A stretch of DNA of 60,327 bases. It comes from Acidobacteriota bacterium (lineage in GTDB: Bacteria; Acidobacteriota; Terriglobia; Bryobacterales; Bryobacteraceae). Every line of letters starts with the position of its first letter. Positions within the stretch are counted from its first letter, which is position 1. This document shows, piece after piece, positions 53,626 through 60,327 of this stretch. The notes under the pieces were generated by a model. That model did no database searches, had not been told where the DNA came from, and was given only the letters and a program-made list of their open reading frames with translations. The DNA is taken from assembly GCA_023436715.1 (NCBI GenBank), contig JAEZIJ010000108.1, forward strand, positions 1 to 60,327. Reading direction: 5' to 3'. Made by a program: the position numbers and the translations under genes.

Positions 53626-54276
53626 TCAATTTCGTTGAGTCAAACCGCTGGGAATCCCCGGCGGTCGCGTCTGGAGATAGCGGCTGGGCGGAACGATGTT
53701 TCCACCGAACACTGCGGTGCGAGACGGGGAATAGCATCCGCTCACCGGCCCGAACATGCCGCCAATCACCGAGCCGCTTGTGATTCCGGAGGTGGACGTA
53801 CTCGTGAAGAACAGCGGAGCGTAGGTGGATGAGCCGATCAGGTTTCCAGATTGAGCGTCGGAGATGACCGGCGCCAGATTCACGGCTTCCTGGACTACTT
53901 GCAGCTTTGCCTTCTGCGGGTCAGTCAAAACGGCCGTGTTCTTCGTCTGGGACGCCGTGGCCTGATCCTTCAATTCCCGGCAAATGGTTTCGATTTCGGC
54001 ATAACGCGTGCCAAGGGCCATCGGGTCCAATGTGTCCTTCGCGGTCTCCGCCGCAATCTCGGCTTGAAGCTGCGAGATGCGGGTCTGCTTCGTCATGGCG
54101 AACTGGTTATAGTCGCCGTTGTTCGTGAGGATGGTCTGGAGTTGCGAGTCCGTCAGTTGCAGAAACTGCTGGACCTGTCCGAGCGGCTGATAGAACCACG
54201 GATTTGGCACGGACACGGTTTGCCCCCAGGCGGAAGCGGCGAATAGAGAAAGAGCCAACGCAGTTGAGCGCTTCAT
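53626..54276 (-). CDS. Secreted Spy/LTXXQ-like protein
   Basis: This 216-residue protein has a signal peptide ending near AWGQ. It contains LQLTDSQLQTIL and VLTDPQKAKLQVV, which resemble the LTxxQ motifs of Spy/CpxP-type periplasmic chaperones, and a Ser/Thr/Gly-rich C-terminal third. The call is by motif only. It is followed by the secreted hypothetical gene after one base. Confidence 0.65.
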   Translation of the reverse strand: MKRSTALALSLFAASAWGQTVSVPNPWFYQPLGQVQQFLQLTDSQLQTILTNNGDYNQFAMTKQTRISQLQAEIAAETAKDTLDPMALGTRYAEIETICRELKDQATASQTKNTAVLTDPQKAKLQVVQEAVNLAPVISDAQSGNLIGSSTYAPLFFTSTSTSGITSGSVIGGMFGPVSGCYSPSRTAVFGGNIVPPSRYLQTRPPGIPSGLTQRN

Positions 54277-54413
54277 GCCTCTATCATACGTGAAGGCGGC
54301 TCCGGCGGTTACGCCAATTTAATAGAATATGAGGCATCGCCTCCGCCGGTCCGAAACACAGGCTTCGCCCCGCGCGTCTAATCGTTTGATATAGTTTCGG
54401 TTTAGGGGCGGTC

Positions 54414-55544
54414 ATGAAAAGATCAACGAAAGTTTCCCTCATTGTCGCGGCGAGCCTGTTTGTTGGGCTGGCCACGTTAGCCGCGCAGCAAGGTCCTCGC
54501 AAGGAGGGGAGCGAGACCGTCGCAAAGCCGCGCAAAAAGGACGCACCGGCCGAGACGCCGGAAGGGCCCAAGATTCCTTCCAAGTTCGGGAAGCAACAGC
54601 CGCTGCCCGAAGGGGTGCCGAGTTTCAAATCGGACGTTACTTCGGTGACGGTCGATGTCGCGGTGCTGGACAACAAGGGGAACTTTATCCCGAACATCCC
54701 CCGCGGCAACTTTCGGGTCCTCGAAGATAACGTCCCTCAGCAGGTCAACGGGTTCAATCTCGGCGAGGCGCCGATGACGGTCGCGATGGTGATCGAGTTC
54801 AGCAACCTGTGGCAAAGCTATTGGACCGAGACGTGGTATCAGACGTTGACTGCCTCCTACGGCTTCCTCGAGACGCTCAAGCCGGAGGATTACGTTGCCG
54901 TGGTCGCCTACGACATGCGCACGGAGATTCTGTCCGATTTCTCCGCCGACAAGCGCGAAGCGTACGAGGCGATGCGGCGTTTGCAGATTGCGGCGTATTC
55001 AGAATCGAATATGTACGATGCGCTGGTTGAAACAGCCGGGCGCATGACGGACATCGAGGGGCGCAAGGCCATAGTACTTATCGCCTCAGGTTACGACACT
55101 TTTAGTAAACTTACGTTCGACAAAACTCGAAAGGCACTTCAGGAATCAGGTGTGCCGATTTACGCGATCGGAATTGGTGAAGCTTTGCGCGAATGGTACG
55201 ACGCTCACGGCGGAATGGGCCCGATCGCCCGCCTCGACGCGCTGCAAGCGAACAACAACCTGCGGGTGTTCGCCAAGGAGACTGGCGGAAAGGCGTTCAT
55301 TCCGCGGTTTTACGGCGAGTTTCCGGGCATTTTCCGCAGTATCGCGGACGCGCTGCGGCACCAGTACGTGCTCACCTACAACCCGACCAACCAGGGGCGC
55401 GACGGCAAGTTCCGCAAGATTAAAGTGGAACTCATCAACCCGGCGACAGGCGAATCGCTGCGTATTGTAGACCAGAAGAACAAGCCGATCAAGTACCAGA
55501 TCATTGCCAAAAACGGTTACACCGCGCCGCGCGAAGTGGAATAG
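54414..55544 (+). CDS. VWFA-related protein, acidobacterial type
   Basis: This 376-residue secreted protein has a signal peptide, a short Lys/Pro-rich region, the VDVAVLDNKGNFIPNI opening of the acidobacterial VWFA-related family (TIGR03436 type), and a VWA fold ending in VPIYAIGIGE. The metal-site motif is degenerate, EFSNL rather than DxSxS. TATAGT and an AGGGGCGG Shine-Dalgarno precede the ATG. Confidence 0.88.
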   Translation: MKRSTKVSLIVAASLFVGLATLAAQQGPRKEGSETVAKPRKKDAPAETPEGPKIPSKFGKQQPLPEGVPSFKSDVTSVTVDVAVLDNKGNFIPNIPRGNFRVLEDNVPQQVNGFNLGEAPMTVAMVIEFSNLWQSYWTETWYQTLTASYGFLETLKPEDYVAVVAYDMRTEILSDFSADKREAYEAMRRLQIAAYSESNMYDALVETAGRMTDIEGRKAIVLIASGYDTFSKLTFDKTRKALQESGVPIYAIGIGEALREWYDAHGGMGPIARLDALQANNNLRVFAKETGGKAFIPRFYGEFPGIFRSIADALRHQYVLTYNPTNQGRDGKFRKIKVELINPATGESLRIVDQKNKPIKYQIIAKNGYTAPREVE

Positions 55545-55614
55545 CGGCCGGTCTGTGTTTTGACGCAAAAGTCAAGCGTTTGATCTTGCGTTTTTACAGG
55601 TTCTTACAAGTGCG

Positions 55615-55642
55615 TTGACATGCGATTACGCACTCTGGTAAT
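55615..55642 (+). promoter_or_regulatory. Sigma70-like promoter of the response-regulator gene
   Basis: TTGACA at 55615-55620 and GGTAAT at 55637-55642 are 16 bases apart. The ATG at 55657 is only about 14 bases beyond the -10, so the leader is very short and has no Shine-Dalgarno. Confidence 0.5.
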
Positions 55643-55656
55643 TTCGCCTCTTCACC

Positions 55657-56115
55657 ATGAAAGACTGCGCCGCTCAACCCACCGATTCGTCCGCCCAAAT
55701 TCTTCTGGTCGATGACAACCGGTTAGGGCTGGTTGCGCGCAAATCGGTACTGGAGGAACTCGGGTACCACATCAGTACCGCCGCGGAAGGGCAGGCTGCG
55801 CTGGAGTTGTACCGCGCCGGCAAGTTCGACCTCGTCATCACGGATTACAAAATGCCGAAGATGAACGGGCTCGAACTGATCCAGCGAATCCGCGAGAGCG
55901 GCACGGGCACGCCGATCATCCTGATTTCGGGCTACGCCGATGCGCTCGGGATGAATGAAGAGAACACCGGCGCGGACGTGGTGATATCGAAGAGCGCAAA
56001 TGAAGTGGTGCAGCTTGTGCGGTGCGTGAACCGGCTGCTGCGGCGCGCCACTCCGCGTAAGCCCCCTGCACGGCAGAAGACCCTGGTGAGAGCAAAACGC
56101 CAGAACGCGCAGTAA
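55657..56115 (+). CDS. Response regulator, receiver domain only
   Basis: This 152-residue protein has a complete receiver: acidic D19/D20 in LLVDDN, phospho-acceptor D63 in ITDYKMP, S91 and K112 in ISKSA. There is no DNA-binding output; a basic, proline-rich tail follows. No histidine kinase is near, so it is an orphan. It precedes the GH3 gene by 15 bases, but that gene has its own TATATT box. Confidence 0.9.
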   Translation: MKDCAAQPTDSSAQILLVDDNRLGLVARKSVLEELGYHISTAAEGQAALELYRAGKFDLVITDYKMPKMNGLELIQRIRESGTGTPIILISGYADALGMNEENTGADVVISKSANEVVQLVRCVNRLLRRATPRKPPARQKTLVRAKRQNAQ

Positions 56116-56118
56116 CGC

Positions 56119-56124
56119 TATATT
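56119..56124 (+). promoter_or_regulatory. TATATT box six bases before the GH3 start
   Basis: TATATT at 56119-56124 is six bases before the TTG at 56131, with no Shine-Dalgarno. The signal peptide begins right at this TTG, which supports the start and a leaderless mRNA. Confidence 0.5.
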
Positions 56125-56130
56125 GGTGTT

Positions 56131-57855
56131 TTGATCCCCTCCAGATCTCTCGCTCTAGTCCTGCTGGCCTGCTCACTGAGCTTTGCCTTGAACCGGGGGC
56201 GCTCGCCGGCCGCGAGGTCGCGGTTGCAGGCCATGACTCTCCGCGAAAAGGCTGCGCAACTCGTGTTCGTTCCATTTTACGGGGAGGCGCCGAACACGAA
56301 ATCGCCGGAGTACCGCAAATATCTACGCTGGGTGCGCGACTTGCGCGTCGGCGGTCTCGTACTCGTGAACCGTGTGAAGAACGGCTCCGTACAGCATGCC
56401 GAGCCTTTCGCAATGGCGACGTTCCTCAACCGCATGCAGAGGGCCGCGAAGGTCCCGCTGCTGGTCGCCGGCGATTTCGAGCGGGGCGACTCCATGCGTG
56501 TCGTGACCGACACGAAGTTTCCACACAACATGGCATTCGCGGCGACGCGCGACCCCGAGTTGAGCCGCTACGAAGGAGCGGTGACCGCACGGCAGGCACG
56601 CGCGCTCGGAGTGCCTTGGATACTTGCGCCGGTTGCGGACGTCAACAACAATCCGGACAACCCGATCATCAACATCCGCTCTTACGGCGAAAATCCAGAC
56701 GAAGTGGCCGCGCACGTGCGGGCGTTCATCGAAGGCGCGCACAAGGCTACGGCCGATCCGGTCCTCGTCACCGTGAAGCACTTCCCGGGGCACGGCGACA
56801 CGGCTACGGACACGCACCTCGCGATGGCGGTGCTGAACGCAGGCGTCGAACGGCTGGAGCAGTGCGAGTTGGCGCCGTTCCGGGCGGCGATCGCGGCTGG
56901 CGCCGACTCCGTTATGACCGCGCACATCGCGGTGCCGGCGCTGGACGATCCGAAAACGCCGTCGACACTATCGCATGAGGTTTTGACGGTTCTCCTGCGC
57001 CGCAAGTTGGGGTTCGACGGGCTGATCACAACCGACGCTCTGGACATGCAGGGCATCACGAACCGGTGGAATTCGGGCCAGGCGGCGGTGAAGGCGATCG
57101 AAGCGGGTGTGGACGTGCTGCTGATGCCGGCGAATCCCGAGCAGGCCGTGGAAGGCATCGTGCGGGCCGTGGAGCGAGGCCAGATCAGCCGGCAGCGGCT
57201 CAATGAAAGCGTGAGCCGGATTCTGGCGGCCAAGGCGCGCGTGGGCCTGAATCGGAAAAAGCACGTCGATGCCGAGGCCGCAATGGACGCGCTCGATCAG
57301 CCCGAGGACGTTGCGCGCGTTGATGAGATCGCCGAGCGCGCGGTAACGCTGGTGAAGAACGATGCGGCGCTCGTGCCCGTGAAAAGCGCGGGCGCGGCGT
57401 TTCTGATCCTGCCCGAATCGGGCTGCGCGGAGCAGGGCAGGGCATTCGCCGCGGAAGTGCGCAAGCGCGCGCCGAACGCCCCGATAGTGACGCTGTCGCC
57501 GGGCGCCAGCGGCGAGGAGTTCGACAAAGCAATCACGGCGGCCAAGGACGCCCAGACCGTAGTGGTCGCAGCCTTCGCCTCCGTTGCGGCGTATCGAGGC
57601 AACACGGTGCTGGTGGGCGGCTACCCGAAACTGCTCGACGCACTGATGGCGGTGGGGCGCCCGGTAGTCCTGATCGCGCTGGGCAATCCGTACCTGGTGC
57701 GCAGTTTTCCCGGCGTGAATGGATACATCACCACATACAGCCCCGTGCCGCCGTCGGAAACGGCGGCGGTCAAGGCGCTCTTCGGCGAGATCCCTTTCCG
57801 CGGGAAACTGCCGGTAACGATACCGGGCGTGGCGAAGTACGGGGACGGGCTGTAG
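56131..57855 (+). CDS. GH3 family glycosidase (NagZ-like)
   Basis: TTG at 56131 gives 574 residues with a signal peptide; the next in-frame ATG would remove it. The GH3 N-terminal domain has KHFPGHG (216-222) with DTH (227-229), the NagZ loop motif, and a nucleophile Asp in TTDALDMQ (D302). A GH3 C-terminal domain follows. It probably releases N-acetylglucosamine or similar sugars outside the cytoplasm, unlike cytoplasmic NagZ of E. coli. Confidence 0.9.
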   Translation: MIPSRSLALVLLACSLSFALNRGRSPAARSRLQAMTLREKAAQLVFVPFYGEAPNTKSPEYRKYLRWVRDLRVGGLVLVNRVKNGSVQHAEPFAMATFLNRMQRAAKVPLLVAGDFERGDSMRVVTDTKFPHNMAFAATRDPELSRYEGAVTARQARALGVPWILAPVADVNNNPDNPIINIRSYGENPDEVAAHVRAFIEGAHKATADPVLVTVKHFPGHGDTATDTHLAMAVLNAGVERLEQCELAPFRAAIAAGADSVMTAHIAVPALDDPKTPSTLSHEVLTVLLRRKLGFDGLITTDALDMQGITNRWNSGQAAVKAIEAGVDVLLMPANPEQAVEGIVRAVERGQISRQRLNESVSRILAAKARVGLNRKKHVDAEAAMDALDQPEDVARVDEIAERAVTLVKNDAALVPVKSAGAAFLILPESGCAEQGRAFAAEVRKRAPNAPIVTLSPGASGEEFDKAITAAKDAQTVVVAAFASVAAYRGNTVLVGGYPKLLDALMAVGRPVVLIALGNPYLVRSFPGVNGYITTYSPVPPSETAAVKALFGEIPFRGKLPVTIPGVAKYGDGL

Positions 57856-57921
57856 GGGCTTGCTCGCGAACGTGACGGTAGTGTGCTACGATTTTACAGT
57901 TCGTGCTACCGGAACAAAACA

Positions 57922-60231
57922 ATGCGAAGCTCACGTTCAATCCCTCCCGCATGCCTCGCGCTGGCGTGCCAGTTGACGTTACTCACCGTTGCAGCGCAGT
58001 CCGCATTCGGTGCTAATCAGGTTACCGGCCGGGTTCTGGACCCAAAGCGGCGAACCGTGGCGGGAGCTACCGTCCGCCTTCAGGTTGGGACGTCTGTCGC
58101 CGCCGCGGTTGTTACGGATGCGCAGGGGGAATTCAGCCTCAAGGCCGTTGCTCCCGGCGCCTATCGGTTGACGGCGGAAGCGCCGGGATTTCAAAGCGGT
58201 GCACAGGACGTTTCCGTCGCCGGCGATATCGACGGACTGGAGTTGACGCTGCCCGGGATCGCCGGGCAGCACCAGAGCGTGGTCGTCACGGCGAAGATTG
58301 TGGAGCCGACGGTGGACCTGCGCAATGCCGAGGTTTTCAACCGGACGCTTTTCAGCCGCGACGATCAGGTGATGCAACAACTCAACGCCGGTATTGACGC
58401 GGGGCAGCATGAGGGCGGCGGAAAGTCGGTCGAAATCCGGCGATTCGGGTTCAATCTCGATCACGGCGGCACGAATGGCGGTCTCAAGGTGCTTGTGGAC
58501 GATGTGCAGCAAAATCAGGGCACGCAGGGCCACGGGCAAGGCTACCTCGGGGCGCTCAAGGCTCTCAGCCCCGAACTGATTCAGGATGTCACCGTCATCA
58601 ACGGCCCTTTCAGCGCGGAGTACGGCGATTTCAGCGGGCTCGGCGTGGTGCATATACGGCAGAGGGAATCGCTGCCGGACCGGTTCACGGTCCGCCTGGG
58701 GGGCGGCAACTTCGATACGGGCCGTGCGTTCCTTGCATACAGCCCCGATGTCGAGAACGCGGATGCATACGTCGCCTATGAGGGCTCCTACACGAACGGG
58801 CCATTTCAGAATGCGGGGCGATATCGCCGGGACAACGTCAACGCCAACTACACCAGGCCGCTCGGCACCGGCGAGAAGATAGGCGCCCGCGTTCTCTTCG
58901 GGCGGAACAACTTCTACTCGAGCGGACAAATCCCTCTCGATCTGGTGAGCGAGGGCTTGCTCGACCGGTTCGGCTACATCGACCCGACACACGGCGGCCG
59001 GGTGAAACTCGGGACGACATCGGTCTACTACAGCAAGATGAGAACGAACGGCGACACGTTCAAGGCCGACGGATTCCTGTCGCGGTCGCTGCTGGACCTG
59101 TTCTCGAATTTCACGATGTACTTGAACGATCCGGTAAACGGCGATGCTTTTCAGCAGCACGATTCCCGGTTGCAGCAGGGATTGAACGCTCAGTACACGC
59201 ATCCGCACCGGCTCGGCTCCGCGGCCGGGGTCTTCGTGGCGGGTTCCAACTTTCACGACAATCAAATCAACGTCGGTCTTTACCCTCGCCAGGGCCGTGT
59301 GCCGACTGGCGCGACAACAAAGGCCAACGCCCACGTGACCAACGGCGCCGGATACGCGCAGCAGAATCTGAGCCTGTTTTCCGGGCGGCTCCTCGTTGGC
59401 GGCGGCATTCGTTATGACGGGTTCCGCTACGATCTTGCGGAACGGGTGAATCCGGATCAGAGCGGCGTCCAGTCGGCGGGGCGCTGGCAGGGGAAGGGAA
59501 GCGTGGCATTCACGCCGGCACGCAAGGCGCCGCTCACATTGACGGCGAACTACGGGCGGGGAATCAACAGCATTGACGCTCGCGGCGTGGTGCAGCGGCC
59601 CGAACAGACCCGGCTCGCAACCACGGACTTCTACCAGTTTGGAACCTCATCGAACTTCGGGCGATTCGGAATCAGTACGGACGTGTTCCTGATCGACCAC
59701 TCGAACGAGCTGGTGTACGTTGCCGACGACGGCAGTTTCGAGTTCAAGGGTCCGAGCCGGGCTTACGGCTATGAAGCCAAGGCGTCCGTTGCGATTACGC
59801 GATACCTTTCGCTGAACGGCGGACTCACGAAGATCGGGAATGCCTACTACCGGGGCGGGGAACACCGGGTCTACGTGGACAGCGCGCCTCATTTCGTGGC
59901 GAACGCGGCCATCACTCTGGCGGCGTGGCATGGCTGGAGCGGGTCGCTCCGAATGCGTGCGATTAACCATTACAGGCTGGACGGCGACGATCCGTCGATT
60001 CTGGCATCGGGACACACGGTCTTCGATTTGGGGATCGCAAAGCAGATACGGCGTGGTGTGGAATTCAATCTCAGCCTGGACAATCTGACGAACCGGGACT
60101 ACTACGAAATGCAGAATTATTTCGACTCCCGCGTTGCGCCGCTGGCGCCGGTTGTGGCGAGAATCCATGGCACGCCCGGGTATCCGCTGACGGTGGTGGC
60201 CGGACTGACGTTCAGGTTCGGGGGCAAATAG
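57922..60231 (+). CDS. TonB-dependent receptor with regulatory-like N-domain
   Basis: ATG at 57922 gives 769 residues with a signal peptide. A carboxypeptidase-regulatory-like domain (about residues 32-110, VTGRVLDPKRRTVAGATVRL ...) is followed by a plug domain (about 120-235, VTVINGPFSAEYGDFSG) and a beta-barrel to the C-terminus. Such receptors take up siderophores, sugars or peptides. The GH3 gene upstream hints at a glycan substrate, but this is inference. A GGA lies 8 bases before the ATG. Confidence 0.9.
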   Translation: MRSSRSIPPACLALACQLTLLTVAAQSAFGANQVTGRVLDPKRRTVAGATVRLQVGTSVAAAVVTDAQGEFSLKAVAPGAYRLTAEAPGFQSGAQDVSVAGDIDGLELTLPGIAGQHQSVVVTAKIVEPTVDLRNAEVFNRTLFSRDDQVMQQLNAGIDAGQHEGGGKSVEIRRFGFNLDHGGTNGGLKVLVDDVQQNQGTQGHGQGYLGALKALSPELIQDVTVINGPFSAEYGDFSGLGVVHIRQRESLPDRFTVRLGGGNFDTGRAFLAYSPDVENADAYVAYEGSYTNGPFQNAGRYRRDNVNANYTRPLGTGEKIGARVLFGRNNFYSSGQIPLDLVSEGLLDRFGYIDPTHGGRVKLGTTSVYYSKMRTNGDTFKADGFLSRSLLDLFSNFTMYLNDPVNGDAFQQHDSRLQQGLNAQYTHPHRLGSAAGVFVAGSNFHDNQINVGLYPRQGRVPTGATTKANAHVTNGAGYAQQNLSLFSGRLLVGGGIRYDGFRYDLAERVNPDQSGVQSAGRWQGKGSVAFTPARKAPLTLTANYGRGINSIDARGVVQRPEQTRLATTDFYQFGTSSNFGRFGISTDVFLIDHSNELVYVADDGSFEFKGPSRAYGYEAKASVAITRYLSLNGGLTKIGNAYYRGGEHRVYVDSAPHFVANAAITLAAWHGWSGSLRMRAINHYRLDGDDPSILASGHTVFDLGIAKQIRRGVEFNLSLDNLTNRDYYEMQNYFDSRVAPLAPVVARIHGTPGYPLTVVAGLTFRFGGK

Positions 60232-60263
60232 GAGAATCGACCGTTACCCGGAGGACCGGCCAC

Positions 60264-60327
60264 GGGCCACGCATGCGTGGCCCCTACAAAAACCGTGTGT
60301 TCCTGTAGGGGCCGGGCATGCCCGGCC
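60264..60327. repeat. Palindrome pair at window end (REP-like)
   Basis: A perfect 20-base palindrome (60264-60283, centred on GCATGC) and an 18-base palindrome (60310-60327, GGGCATGCCC core) lie 26 bases apart. In addition GGCCCCTACA (60279-60288) pairs with TGTAGGGGCC (60304-60313). The element continues past the window edge. It follows the TonB receptor stop and may also end its transcript. Confidence 0.55.

Noticed and set aside
57979..59334. 451-codon minus-strand open frame inside the TonB receptor
   Set aside because: It is antisense to conserved plug and barrel sequence and shows no recognisable domain.

Overview
The window is high-GC DNA that reads as an Acidobacteriota genome, most likely of the Bryobacterales / Candidatus Solibacter type. 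The signs are an ADOP-type MacB/FtsX permease, a 'VWFA-related' protein of the acidobacterial kind, a decayed gene with the N- and C-terminal hallmarks of the Solibacter paralogous secreted family (TIGR03437-like), a TonB receptor with an N-terminal carboxypeptidase-regulatory-like domain, and many secreted TPR and beta-propeller proteins. This placement is inferred from gene content; no 16S rRNA is present. I see no rRNA, tRNA or CRISPR array.

Left part (1-22.3 kb). One end of an insertion sequence, with the first 20 codons of its transposase, lies at 1-128. It is followed by mostly housekeeping genes: an EF-G paralogue, a coiled-coil zinc-ribbon protein, MurJ, an M20 dipeptidase, a degenerate receiver protein, Hpt, a kinase-like/nuclease-like fusion and a ROK sugar kinase. 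Next come an ADOP permease, a small hydrolase-Smr pair, a 54-residue zinc-ribbon gene, YjbQ, a LysM protein, a ComEA-like HhH protein and an HDOD protein. An ABC-transporter run follows (ATPase, large permease, two MacB-like permeases), then a secreted clan-A-like glycosidase.

Centre (22.4-40.9 kb). The most unusual block is a minus-strand six-gene operon (about 37.5 to 23.3 kb) in which every junction overlaps by 4 or 17 bases. In transcription order it encodes a membrane-anchored beta-propeller, a VIT-VWA protein, a 2283-residue TPR protein, a secreted 539-residue protein, a small transpeptidase-fold PBP and a SpoIID-like peptidoglycan hydrolase. I infer an envelope or peptidoglycan-remodelling machine whose composition I do not recognise as a named system. 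A divergent kinesin-light-chain-like TPR gene and a radical SAM/SPASM gene flank it.

Right part (40.5-60.3 kb). The phoH-ybeY-corC-era-BON cluster is a compact minus-strand operon. After it come a secreted TPR protein with an MFS transporter, the pseudogene, a glycosyltransferase-GNAT fusion, a YdcH-like protein, a SIMPL protein, a thioredoxin-like protein, a rhomboid protease, two small secreted proteins, a VWFA protein, a response regulator, a GH3 glycosidase and a TonB-dependent receptor.

Two sequence-level patterns recur. At least four genes have a TATNNT box exactly six bases before the start codon and no Shine-Dalgarno, which suggests leaderless transcripts. Three intergenic regions carry a two-hairpin REP-like element whose hairpins are always 19-20 bases apart. 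Other palindromes based on GGGCATGCCC lie near 2.6 kb and at the right edge.
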